Origin: JAZKHT01 sp040385245
Lineage (GTDB): Bacteria; Pseudomonadota; Alphaproteobacteria; Rhodobacterales; Rhodobacteraceae
NCBI GenBank assembly: GCA_040385245.1
Contig: JAZKHT010000008.1
Location: 186,001-250,000, forward strand
Reading direction: 5' to 3'
Length of the DNA: 64,000 nt
The notes beneath the pieces are model-generated. The model did no database searches, was not told where the DNA came from, and saw only the letters and a list, made by a program, of their open reading frames with translations. The first letter of the stretch is position 1; each line of letters begins with the position of its first letter. A program made the translations under genes and the position numbers. Positions 8,759 through 17,310 of the stretch are shown here, piece by piece.

Positions 8759-10266
8759 GCGTTGCGCACCGCATCCGCCCCTATCCGGCAGACGCGCGCC
8801 CCATCCCACAGGACCAACTGGCGTGGAAGATCGCGGAACTTGCCGCCGACCGCGCCCCCCTGGACCGGGATGCCGCCGATCTGGCGGTGTGTCGGCTGAT
8901 CGACGATGTGGCGGTGGCGGCGGCGGCATTGAACCGCGCGCCGGTTGCTGCGGCACGGGCGCAGGCGCTGTGCTTTCCGCGCCATCGCGGCGCGCGGATT
9001 CTGGGCCTGCCCGACGGGGTGACGGTCCATTGTGGCTGGGCGGGCTATGCCAATGCCACGGCGGTGCGGGAACTGGATTTCCACGACAGTTTCTTTGCAC
9101 TCGACAGCAGCCATCCGGGCGATGCGATCCTGCCCCTGTTGGCAGTGGGCCAGCAGATCGGCGCATCGGGGACAGATTTCCTGCGCGGCGTGCTGGTCGC
9201 GTACGAGGTGCAGACGGCACTGGTGCAGGGCATCCCTCTGCAACGCCACCGCATCGACCATATGGCCCATCTTGGCCCTGCGGTGGCGGCGGGTCTGGGG
9301 GCCATGCTGCGCCTGCCGGTGTCGGTGATATACGAGGCGGTCAATCAGGCCGCACACCTGTCGCTGTCCACCCGTCAGGTGCGCAAGGGCCGGATTTCCT
9401 CGTGGAAGGCATTTGCCCCCGGTCACGTCGGCAAATGCGCGATCGAGGCGATAGACCGCGCCATGCGGGGCGAGACATCCCCCGCGCCGATTTACGAAGG
9501 CGACTATGGCATCCTGTCCGTTCTACTGGATGGCCATCAGGGCGACGTGACCTTGCCGGGTGTGGGCGAGCCTTGCCGCGCGATCCTGCAAACCCTGCCC
9601 AAGGCCCATTCGGCGGGCTATCACGGGCAGGCGATCATCGACCTTGCGATCCGCCTGCACCCGCGTGTTCCCGACCCGTCGCAGATCAGCACGATAGTGC
9701 TGCACACCAAGCGCATGACCCATGTGGTGATGGGCTCCGGCTCGGGCGATCCTGACAAGTGGGACCCTGCCGCCTCGCGCGAGACATTGGATCATTCCGC
9801 CCCGTTCCAGTTTGCCCGCGCTTTGGTGGACGGGGATTGGCACCACGACCGCAGCTATGACGTGACCCTGATCAGCGATCCGGCCTTTGTCGCGCTTTGG
9901 GGCAAGGTCTGCACGGTGGACGACGCCGACTGGAACCGCCGTTTTGACACCAGCGCACCGCTGGACAAGGATCACGGCGCGCGGGCGGTGATCACCTTTG
10001 CCGATGGCCGCGTGATCGACGAAGAACTGGCCGTCGCGGATTCGCACCCAAGGGGGCGGACGCCCTGGGGACCGGATGACTATGCGCAAAAATTCCACAC
10101 ATTGGCCGCACCTCTGATCCCGCCTGCCGAACGGGCGCGGTTTCTGGACGCGGCGTGGCGGACGGCATCCTTGCCGCGCGGGCAGCTGATGGCCTTGGGC
10201 CTGAGCGTGGGGTCGGGGCTGTTGATCGACGGCCCGGCCGGGCTGTTTGACGCGGGCCGCGCCTGA
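8755..10266 (+). CDS. MmgE/PrpD family protein (copy 4), closest to classical PrpD
   Basis: A 503-residue MmgE/PrpD protein, longer than the others in the block. It carries ELDFHDSFFALDSSHPGDA, the segment typical of bacterial 2-methylcitrate dehydratase, plus HRIDHMAHLGPAVAAG and KAFAPGHVGKCAIEA. It may act on a methylcitrate-like acid, but no prpB or prpC is present, so a methylcitrate cycle is not supported here. It starts inside the tctA stop (ATGA) and its stop overlaps the rhodanese start by one base (TGATG at 10264-10268), indicating tight coupling of transporter, enzyme and rhodanese. Confidence 0.9.
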   Translation: MSVAHRIRPYPADARPIPQDQLAWKIAELAADRAPLDRDAADLAVCRLIDDVAVAAAALNRAPVAAARAQALCFPRHRGARILGLPDGVTVHCGWAGYANATAVRELDFHDSFFALDSSHPGDAILPLLAVGQQIGASGTDFLRGVLVAYEVQTALVQGIPLQRHRIDHMAHLGPAVAAGLGAMLRLPVSVIYEAVNQAAHLSLSTRQVRKGRISSWKAFAPGHVGKCAIEAIDRAMRGETSPAPIYEGDYGILSVLLDGHQGDVTLPGVGEPCRAILQTLPKAHSAGYHGQAIIDLAIRLHPRVPDPSQISTIVLHTKRMTHVVMGSGSGDPDKWDPAASRETLDHSAPFQFARALVDGDWHHDRSYDVTLISDPAFVALWGKVCTVDDADWNRRFDTSAPLDKDHGARAVITFADGRVIDEELAVADSHPRGRTPWGPDDYAQKFHTLAAPLIPPAERARFLDAAWRTASLPRGQLMALGLSVGSGLLIDGPAGLFDAGRA

Positions 10267-11813
10267 TGACCCGGCTGCCGTCTGTCTTGCCAGGTGCGGT
10301 CATCGACCGGCTGAACAGTGATCCCGGCGAATGGGCCTTCATCGACCTGCGCGAGGCGGGGCAGGCCGCCGAAGGCCACCCCTTTGCCAGCGTCAATCTG
10401 CCTTTCAGCGGGTTGGAGGCTGCCTGTCCCCGCCTGCTGCCGCGCACATCGACGCCGCTCGTGCTGATCGACGATGGCGACGGTCTGGCCGACCGGGCAG
10501 GGGTCGCACTTGCCGCCCTTGGCTACACTGATCTGTCGGCAGTGGCGGGCGGCATCCCCGGTTGGCAGGCGGCGGGCTTGCCGCTGTTCAAGGGCGTTCA
10601 CAGCTTTTCCAAGGCCTTTGGCGAATGGGTCGAACACCGTTTTGCCACCCCCGACATCGGCCCCGATGATCTGGCCCACCTGATGGCGGAACCCGACCCG
10701 CCCGCGCTGATCGACGGACGCCCCTTTGCGGAACACAGCGCCTTTACCCTGCCGGGGTCGCGCTGTTGCCCCAATGCCGAACTGGCGCTGCGCCTGCCTG
10801 CGATGGTGGCGGACGATGTCCCCGTCATCATCCATTGCGCGGGCCGCACCCGCAGCATCATCGGCGCGCAGACGGTGCGCGATTTCGGCCTGCCCAATCC
10901 GGTCATGGCCCTGCGCGACGGCACCCAAGGGTGGGAGCTTGCGGGCCACGCCCGCGTCACCGGATCGAACGCCGCACCGCCCGAAGATCTGCTACCAGCG
11001 GTTCACGCTTTGGCAATCGTGCGGGCGCAAGGCGTGATCAACCGCTGTGCCATCCCGACCATGGATGCGCAGGCGCTGGATGCGGTGCTGCGATCTGGCA
11101 CCCGCACCGTGTACCGCTTTGATCCGCGCACCGACGCAGAGGGCACGCCGCCCCCCGGCTTTGTCCGCGCGCCCGCGACGACCCTGGTCCAGCAAACTGA
11201 CCGGTTCATCGCCGTGCGGGGTGCATTGGTGGTGTTGTCCGACCCCGCCTTGGTTCGCGCGGTATTTGCAGCACTGTGGCTGCGCCGGATGGGGATGGAT
11301 GCGGTCATCGTGAAAACGCCCCCCGCCGTCGATGTGGCGCGAACCGCTGCGCGCGCGGATCGCTGGCCGATGCTGGATGCCTGCCGCGTTTCAGCGGCGC
11401 AAACGGCGGGGGCCATGCTGATCGACGTGCGGCCCAGTGCGGCGTTTCTGGCGGGGCACATCGACGGGGCCGTCTGGTCGATCCGCCCGCGCCTGCACCG
11501 GTTGGGGCACGTGGCGTCGGCCGTCGTCCTTGGCGATGATCCTGCGATTGCTGCACTGGTGGCGGACGATCTGGCCGCGACCGGATGCGATGTTCAGGGC
11601 CTGCACACTGGAACCCCCGCCGACTGGCGCGCAGTGGGTCTTGCCGTTGCGCAAGACGACACCCCCGCCACAGCGGACCGCATCGATCAGGTGCTTTTCT
11701 GTGCCGGTCGTCACAGCGGCAACCTTGACGACGCCCGCGCCTACCTGACCTGGGAGACGGGCCTGCTGGACCGCCTTTCCGCCGCCGGGATAACACCCTG
11801 GCCCAACCTGTAA
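10266..11813 (+). CDS. Multi-module rhodanese-like protein, one active-site Cys
   Basis: A 515-residue cytoplasmic protein built from about four rhodanese-like modules. Module 1 spans roughly residues 1-110 (AFIDLREAGQA, GGIPGWQAAG). Module 2 spans about 130-245 (ALIDGRPFAEHSAF, IIHCAGRTRS with Cys191 in the sulfur-acceptor loop, DGTQGWELAG). Module 3 spans about 250-365. Module 4 spans about 375-500 (MLIDVRPSAAFLAGHIDGA). Only module 2 keeps the catalytic Cys; module 1 has DDGDG, module 3 LSDPA and module 4 LGDDPA in the loop. It could move sulfane sulfur or hydrolyse thio-compounds with one site while the others act as scaffold. Its start is coupled to PrpD copy 4, and PrpD copy 5 follows, so it belongs to the pathway. 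Confidence 0.85.
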   Translation: MTRLPSVLPGAVIDRLNSDPGEWAFIDLREAGQAAEGHPFASVNLPFSGLEAACPRLLPRTSTPLVLIDDGDGLADRAGVALAALGYTDLSAVAGGIPGWQAAGLPLFKGVHSFSKAFGEWVEHRFATPDIGPDDLAHLMAEPDPPALIDGRPFAEHSAFTLPGSRCCPNAELALRLPAMVADDVPVIIHCAGRTRSIIGAQTVRDFGLPNPVMALRDGTQGWELAGHARVTGSNAAPPEDLLPAVHALAIVRAQGVINRCAIPTMDAQALDAVLRSGTRTVYRFDPRTDAEGTPPPGFVRAPATTLVQQTDRFIAVRGALVVLSDPALVRAVFAALWLRRMGMDAVIVKTPPAVDVARTAARADRWPMLDACRVSAAQTAGAMLIDVRPSAAFLAGHIDGAVWSIRPRLHRLGHVASAVVLGDDPAIAALVADDLAATGCDVQGLHTGTPADWRAVGLAVAQDDTPATADRIDQVLFCAGRHSGNLDDARAYLTWETGLLDRLSAAGITPWPNL

Positions 11814-11845
11814 TCAACGATAGACCTGTACCGAGGAGACATACC

Positions 11846-13273
11846 ATGGCCGTCACAAGCAACGACTTCGCCACCATTCCAGACGGCATGACCATCACCG
11901 AAGACGCGGCGCGCTTTGTCGAAAAGCTGGTCTATGACGACATTCCCGCCGACGCGATCCGCATCGGACTGCGCTGCATGCTGGATGCGGCGGGGCTGTA
12001 TGTCGCGGGCAGCGAAGAACATTCGGTCCACATGCTGGTGGACGATGCGCGCGAAACCGGCGGGCGGGGCGATGCGCTGCTGCTGGGGGGCGGTGGCTTG
12101 CGCGTGCCCGTGGCCTTGGCCGCGCGCGTGTTGGGCACGGCGGGCCACGCGCATGACTGGGATGACACGCAGGTCAGCATTGACCCTGCCCATGTTTACG
12201 GCCTGTTGACGCACCCCACCATTCCGCCCCTGACAGCCGCGCTGTGTGTGGGGCAGATGCTCGGGGGCGTGGACGGGCGCGCACTGATGACCGCGTTTCA
12301 GGCCGGGGTCGAGGTGGAGTCGAAGATTTCCGAATGGATGTTGCCAAAGCATTATCTGGGCGGCAAACACTCCAGCGGCACCGTCGGCACCTTTGGGGCC
12401 TATGCGGCAGCGGCGAAATTGCTGGGTCTGTCCGGGCCTGCGCTGCGGCAAGGGTTCGGCATCGCGGCCAGTCTGGCGGCAGGCATCCGCTGCAACTTTG
12501 GCACCATGACGAAACCGCTGCACGTCGGGCGCGCGTCAGAAAACGGCGTCACGGCGGCCCTGCTGGCCAAGCGCGGCTTCAGCGCGGACCCGGCGGGTCT
12601 GGACGGGCCGTGGGGGTTCTTTGCCGTGCATGGCGGTGGGATTTCCGAAGACAAGATTGCCCAAGGCTTCGGGCGGACCTGGTCGATCACCACCCCCGGC
12701 GTCAGCATCAAACCCTACCCTTGTGGTATCCTGACCCATCCCACAATGGACCTGATGCTGCGCCTTGTGCTTGAGGCGGATGTGAAGCCAGACGAGATCG
12801 ACACGATCACCATCCACGCGGGCAGCAACATCCTGAAACCGATCCGCTATCCCATCGCCAGCAACCACCTTGAGGCGAAATTCTCGCTTCCGGCCGAGGT
12901 GTCGATGATCGCGCTGGTCCGGCAGGCGGGCAAGCGCGAGTTTTCCGATGATTTCGTCGCGTCCGACGCCATGCAGGACATGCAGCGCCGGGTGCGGACC
13001 GAGTTTGATCCGGCGATCGAGGCGATGGGCTTTGACAAGGTCCGCTCGCGCATCCGCATCACCCGCAAGGATGGCAGCGTGGTCGAAGGCTGGGCCGACG
13101 AACGCTATCGCGGCGGCCCCGACAACCCGATGTCGGATGCCGAGGTTGAGGCAAAGCTGCGCTCTTGCTGTGCGGGGGTTTTGAACGCGGCCCAGCAGGA
13201 CGAACTGATCGCCACCGTCTGGGCCTTGCCCGACGCGGCGGATGCGACGGCGCTGGCGCGGTTGCTGCCCTGA
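11846..13273 (+). CDS. MmgE/PrpD family protein (copy 5)
   Basis: A 475-residue MmgE/PrpD-family protein. The segment equivalent to HGEDFD reads GTAGHAHDWDDTQVSID, so the His-Asp pattern is kept in altered form. GGKHSSGTVGTFG and IKPYPCGILTHP are further family marks. It is the last gene of the rightward tctCBA-PrpD-rhodanese-PrpD operon, starting 32 bases after the rhodanese stop with GAGGAG upstream, and is followed by a strong terminator at 13281. It is not a close copy of the other four, so the block holds several distinct PrpD subfamilies rather than one amplified gene. The substrate is unknown. Confidence 0.9.
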   Translation: MAVTSNDFATIPDGMTITEDAARFVEKLVYDDIPADAIRIGLRCMLDAAGLYVAGSEEHSVHMLVDDARETGGRGDALLLGGGGLRVPVALAARVLGTAGHAHDWDDTQVSIDPAHVYGLLTHPTIPPLTAALCVGQMLGGVDGRALMTAFQAGVEVESKISEWMLPKHYLGGKHSSGTVGTFGAYAAAAKLLGLSGPALRQGFGIAASLAAGIRCNFGTMTKPLHVGRASENGVTAALLAKRGFSADPAGLDGPWGFFAVHGGGISEDKIAQGFGRTWSITTPGVSIKPYPCGILTHPTMDLMLRLVLEADVKPDEIDTITIHAGSNILKPIRYPIASNHLEAKFSLPAEVSMIALVRQAGKREFSDDFVASDAMQDMQRRVRTEFDPAIEAMGFDKVRSRIRITRKDGSVVEGWADERYRGGPDNPMSDAEVEAKLRSCCAGVLNAAQQDELIATVWALPDAADATALARLLP

Positions 13274-13280
13274 TGGGAAA

Positions 13281-13310
13281 GGGCCGCCCCTTTCGGGACG
13301 GCCCTTTTTT
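13281..13310 (+). terminator. Rho-independent terminator after PrpD copy 5
   Basis: GGGCCG (13281-13286) pairs with CGGCCC (13299-13304), with extra C-G pairs inside the loop, and is followed directly by six T residues. It lies between convergent PrpD copy 5 and the leftward tctA, and closes the rightward catabolic operon. Confidence 0.9.
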
Positions 13311-13327
13311 CATGGTGGATGGCGGGA

Positions 13328-14833
13328 TCATTCCGCTTCGACGAACACCTCTTCGCGTTTCTTGCGCACCGATGGCAGCAGCACCACGATCAGCACCCCC
13401 ACCGTCAGCGCCAGAAGCGTGGCGCTGATCGGGCGGGTCAGAAAGGTTGTCGGATCGCCCCGGCCCAAAATCATGGCGCGGCGCAGGTTTTCCTCAAGCA
13501 TCGGGCCAAGAACGAAACCCAGCAACAGGGGGGCCGGTTCGCAGCGCAACTTCATCAGAACATAGCCCATCAGACCAAAGCCCGCGACGGCGAACAGGTC
13601 ATAGATGTTTGAATTGACGGAATAAACCCCGATAGAACAAAACGCCATGATGATGGGGAACAGCACCTTGTAAGGCACCTTCAGCAGTTTCACCCACAGC
13701 CCGATCAGCGGCAGGTTCAGCACGATCAGCATCAGGTTGCCGATCCACATGCTGGCGATGATGCCCCAGAACAGCGCGGGCTGTTCGGCGGCCACGTTCG
13801 GCCCCGGCACGACGCCCTGAATGATCATCGCCCCCACCATCAGCGCCATCACCGGATTGGCCGGGATGCCAAGCGTCAGCAGCGGGATGAAACTGGTCTG
13901 CGCGCCCGCGTTGTTGGCCGATTCCGGGCCTGCGACGCCCTCGATGGCGCCTTTGCCAAAATCCTGCGGCGTCTTCGACAGCCGCTTTTCCACCGTATAG
14001 GACGCGAAGGACGCAAGGATTGCGCCCCCCCCGGGCAAGATCCCCAGGGCCGACCCCAGCGCCGTGCCGCGCAGCATGGGGGCCACCATCTTGCGCAGAT
14101 CGGCGCGCGACGGCCACAGCGCGCCAAGGTGTGATGTCAACACGGTGCGGTCCTGATCGCCTTCAAGGTTCTTCAGGATCTCGGCGATGCCGAACATGCC
14201 GACCGCAAGGGCGACAAAGCTCAGACCGTCGGCATAGGCGGTGATGCCAAAGGTGAAACGCGGTGTGCCAGTATAAATGTCGGTGCCGACAAGGCCCAGC
14301 AGCAACCCCAGCACCACCATCGCCAGCGCCTTCAGGATCGACCCGTGCGCCAGCGCAATCGCCGACACAAGGCCGAGCAACATAAGGCTGAAATATTCCG
14401 CAGCACCGAATTTCAGCGCGATGATGGTCAGGGGTGGGGCAAAGATCGCGACCAGCAGGGTGGCCACTGTTCCGGCAAAAAATGATCCCAGCGCCGCAAC
14501 CGCCAGCGCTGTGCCCGCCTTGCCCTGACGCGCCATCTGATAGCCGTCGATCGCGGTGACGGCGGATGAACTTTCCCCCGGCATGTTGATCAGGATGGCG
14601 GTTGTCGATCCGCCGTATTGCGCGCCGTAATAGATGCCCGCCAGCATGATCAGCGATGACACCGGCTCCAGCTGAAAGGTGATCGGCAGCAGCATGGCAA
14701 TGGTCGCCGTGGCCCCGATGCCCGGCAAGACGCCGATCAGCGTGCCAAGGATGACCCCGATCAGGCAGAACAGCAGGTTTTCGGGCGAGGCGGCGGTGGC
14801 AAAGCCCAGCGACAGGTTTGATAAAAGATCCAT
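13328..14833 (-). CDS. tctA: Second TctA-family large permease subunit
   Basis: A 501-residue TTT permease with the same two signatures as the first copy: GVLPGIGATATIAMLLPI near the N-terminus and GILPGGGAILASFASY in the middle, and QYGGSTTAILINMPGESSS. The ATG at 14833 (MDLLSNLS) has GAGGGGG nine bases before it; the longer frame to 14896 overlaps tctB and is unlikely. It follows a tctB-type gene by 13 bases. Its cognate binding protein (15378-15975) is truncated and lacks a start, so this carrier may be orphaned, unexpressed, or served by a binding protein elsewhere. The start of the ancestral operon seems to have been deleted. Confidence 0.92.
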   Translation of the reverse strand: MDLLSNLSLGFATAASPENLLFCLIGVILGTLIGVLPGIGATATIAMLLPITFQLEPVSSLIMLAGIYYGAQYGGSTTAILINMPGESSSAVTAIDGYQMARQGKAGTALAVAALGSFFAGTVATLLVAIFAPPLTIIALKFGAAEYFSLMLLGLVSAIALAHGSILKALAMVVLGLLLGLVGTDIYTGTPRFTFGITAYADGLSFVALAVGMFGIAEILKNLEGDQDRTVLTSHLGALWPSRADLRKMVAPMLRGTALGSALGILPGGGAILASFASYTVEKRLSKTPQDFGKGAIEGVAGPESANNAGAQTSFIPLLTLGIPANPVMALMVGAMIIQGVVPGPNVAAEQPALFWGIIASMWIGNLMLIVLNLPLIGLWVKLLKVPYKVLFPIIMAFCSIGVYSVNSNIYDLFAVAGFGLMGYVLMKLRCEPAPLLLGFVLGPMLEENLRRAMILGRGDPTTFLTRPISATLLALTVGVLIVVLLPSVRKKREEVFVEAE

Positions 14834-14846
14834 TGTCAGCGCCCCC

Positions 14847-15302
14847 TCAGAACGAAAGCCAGGGGCCAAAACGGCGGAAGGGCAGGCCAAGCGCATAGCT
14901 GAACACCAGCGTGGCGAACAGCGTGACCCCCGCCGCCAGTGTCAGGGCATAAAGCGGGCGCATCTTCATCGACGCCATGGACGCGATCAGCGTGGTTAGA
15001 AAAATCGACGGCACAAAGCCAAGGCCCCGCACCGTCAGCCCGAAAAAGACCGGGGCGGGCAGGATGAACATCATGCCGCGCCAGGCGTGCGCGCCGATGT
15101 CCTCGCCCGTCGTCTTGAACGCCGCCAGCAGGATAAGACCGCCAAGGGCGATCAGAACCACGGCCAGCACCGTCGGGAAATATCCCGGTCCCATCCGCAG
15201 CGTGCTGCCCATGTCCAGCCCCAGCGCGACGATCCCGAACCCAAGCCCCAGCAGCATGAAAAGGATGCCCGCAGCGGCATCCGTTGTGTTTGGCCGTGTC
15301 AT
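14847..15302 (-). CDS. tctB: Second TctB-family small permease subunit
   Basis: A 151-residue four-helix membrane protein, the usual TctB length. The conserved loop reads GSTLRMGPGYFPTVLAVVL (Gly-Pro-Gly-Tyr-Phe-Pro), the clearest family mark. Hydrophobic segments are at about residues 10-30, 40-60, 78-98 and 112-140. It lies between the truncated tctC (75-base gap) and tctA (13-base gap), all leftward, giving the standard C-B-A order. With the first gene of the operon broken, its expression depends on a surviving or new promoter; none is obvious in 15303-15377. Confidence 0.88.
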   Translation of the reverse strand: MTRPNTTDAAAGILFMLLGLGFGIVALGLDMGSTLRMGPGYFPTVLAVVLIALGGLILLAAFKTTGEDIGAHAWRGMMFILPAPVFFGLTVRGLGFVPSIFLTTLIASMASMKMRPLYALTLAAGVTLFATLVFSYALGLPFRRFGPWLSF

Positions 15303-15377
15303 TTTCTTCCCCGTCCCCCGATTTCACCCGATAGCCTGTCACTGGCCCCGATGCACCGCACCGGGGCCAACGCGCGA

Positions 15378-15975
15378 TCAGTCGGCGTAGATGCCGGCGG
15401 ATTCGATCACCGGCTTCCAGCGGGCAATCTCAGCCTCAAGCTTGGCTTGCAGGGCGGCGGGGGTGGCATCGGCAGCGGGCGACGGCATGGTGCCCAGTTC
15501 GCCCATCTTGGCGGCGATTTCAGGATCGGCCAGTGCCACCTGCAACGCGGCGGACAGACGATCCACCGCCTCGGCCGGGGTGCCTTTGGGGGCGTAAAGC
15601 CCGTGCCAGATGCCCACTTCCATGCTGCCAAGACCGGCCTCTGTCACGGTCGGCAGGTCGGGGAAGATGTCCAGCCGCGCGGGCGAGGTGACGGCATAGG
15701 CCTTGATCGTGCCGCCCTTGATCTGTTCGGTGGTGTTGGTGGTCTGGTCGCACATGATATCGACCTGACCGCCCAGAAGTTCGGTCATCGCGGGACCGGT
15801 GCCCTTGTAGGGAACGGTGACGATGGGCGCTTCGACAGCCTGCATGAACAGCATCCCGCACAGGTGCGATGCGGCCCCGATACCTGCGTTGGCCATGGTG
15901 ATGGTGTCGGCGTTTTCCTTTACATAGGTGATCAGCGACGCCATGTCGGCGGGCTCGAAATCCTTGCGCGCGACC
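15378..15975 (-). pseudogene. tctC-type binding protein, N-terminal part deleted
   Basis: The C-terminal ~199 residues of a Bug/TctC binding protein, running from LVARKDFEPADM through ASHLCGMLFMQAVEAP and VPYKGTGPAMTELLGGQVD to a normal end at 15378. The signal peptide and about 110-120 further N-terminal residues are absent. Upstream of about 15975 the sequence abruptly becomes, on the opposite strand, a DctB-like kinase sensor domain. No start codon or ribosome site fits this fragment. It should be the first gene of the tctC-tctB-tctA operon to its left. Either a deletion removed its 5' end, the intergenic promoter and the start of the divergent kinase, or the assembly is chimaeric here. 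Confidence 0.8.
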
Positions 15976-17056
15976 AGCGTCTGGCGGGCGAGGTTGGCCG
16001 ATTCTTTGCGCTTGGCACGACATCGGGCGTGCGCGGCTATTACTTTGCCGCCCCCATCCGCGCGCCGGGGGGCGGGGTGGCCGGGGTGATCGCGGTCAAG
16101 GTCGGCCTTGATGCGATCGAGGCGGAATGGCGCACGCAGGACACCCGCATCCTTGTCGCCGACCCCGAAGGCATCGTGTTCCTGTCGACCGATCCTGAAT
16201 GGCTGTACAAGGGGCTGTTGCCGCTGACGTCCGACCGGCTGGCGCGCACCACGGCGTCGCGCCGCTATGCCGATGCGGCCCTGTCCGAACTGCCCCATGC
16301 GCAAACCGTCGATGGTGGTGCCACGGTCTTGACGCTGGCCGGGGGCGATGGGCGCCGCCGCGAATATCTGGTCGCCCGGCAGGTGATGCCGCGTGCAGGC
16401 TGGACGGTGCATGTCCTGCTGGACACCGCCGACTTGCGCGGTCAAGCGCAGGTGGCGCTGGCCGCATTTGTGCTGCTGCTGGGGGTGGCGCTGTCGATGG
16501 TGCTGATGATCGCGCAGCGCCGCGCGCAGCTTGCCGACCGCATCGCCCTGCAAGACGCGACCAAGGCGGAACTGGAACGCCGGGTGATCGAACGCACCGC
16601 CGATCTGGCCCGCGTGAACGCCCTGATCGAGACAGAGATCACCGAGCGCCGCCTGACCGAACAGGAACTGCGCCGCACGCAGGCCGATCTGGTGCAGGCG
16701 GGAAAGCTGGCAGCGCTTGGCCAGATGTCCGCCGCCCTAAGCCACGAGATAAACCAACCCCTGGCCGCCGCGCGCAATTATGCCGACAGTGCCGCGATCC
16801 TGATCGACCGGGGCGATCAGACCCGCGCGCGCGAGAATGTGTCGCAGATCGTCGCGCTGATCGACCGGATCGCCGCCATCGCCCGCCACCTGCGCCATGT
16901 CGCGCGCAAGCCGGACGCGCCGTTAAAGGACGTGGCACTTGGGAATGCCGTGGCCGAGGCGATGGACATGGTCCAACCGCGCCTGACCGCCGCAGGGGCG
17001 GACGTGACCATCGATCTGCCTGCCGACCTGCCGCTGGTGCGCGCAGGGCCGGTGCG
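15976..17056 (+). pseudogene. DctB-like sensor histidine kinase remnant, both ends missing
   Basis: About 360 codons of a C4-dicarboxylate-type sensor kinase. Present are the end of the periplasmic double-Cache sensor (RFFALGTTSGVRGYYFAAP, PEGIVFLSTDPEWLYKG), a transmembrane segment (AAFVLLLGVALSMVLMIA), a coiled coil (RRVIERTADLARVNALIETE) and the HisKA dimerisation helix with the phosphoacceptor (SAALSHEINQPLAAARNYAD). The N-terminal helix and first half of the sensor are absent. The frame loses similarity at about 17057, just after VRAGPVR, where the ATPase domain should begin. Without that domain it cannot autophosphorylate. No dctD regulator follows. It is joined head to head to the broken tctC. 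Confidence 0.8.
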
Positions 17057-17120
17057 TTCTGTCCATCGTTTCCCCCCGGTGCCATCGATTTTGAAGCCAA
17101 TGGCGCGGTTGCACAACGAA

Positions 17121-17139
17121 ATTGCGCGTCACGCGCAAT
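17121..17139. repeat. Perfect inverted repeat upstream of psd
   Basis: ATTGCGCG and CGCGCAAT are perfect 8-bp arms around TCA. Part of the right arm recurs as TCACGCGCAA at 17172-17181, and TGTCCG-CC-CGGACA follows at 17142-17155. These lie in the 254-base gene-free stretch between the kinase remnant and psd, and could be a regulator site for the phospholipid operon. No function is established. Confidence 0.5.
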
Positions 17140-17310
17140 CATGTCCGCCCGGACAGTCGGCCCCGGCCCCTTCACGCGCAACCTGACCCATCCCGACCCG
17201 CAGCGACAGTCCGCCCAAAGGTCGTATCCCAAGGGTCCGATGTCGTTTTTCGTTGCCCCGGCGGGTCAACCCCGCTACTTGCCGCGTCAGACAACGACAG
17301 GAAGCGCGCG

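Noticed and set aside
8755..10266. Methylcitrate cycle operon
   Set aside because: PrpD copy 4 resembles 2-methylcitrate dehydratase, but no prpB, prpC or acnD is present in the window.
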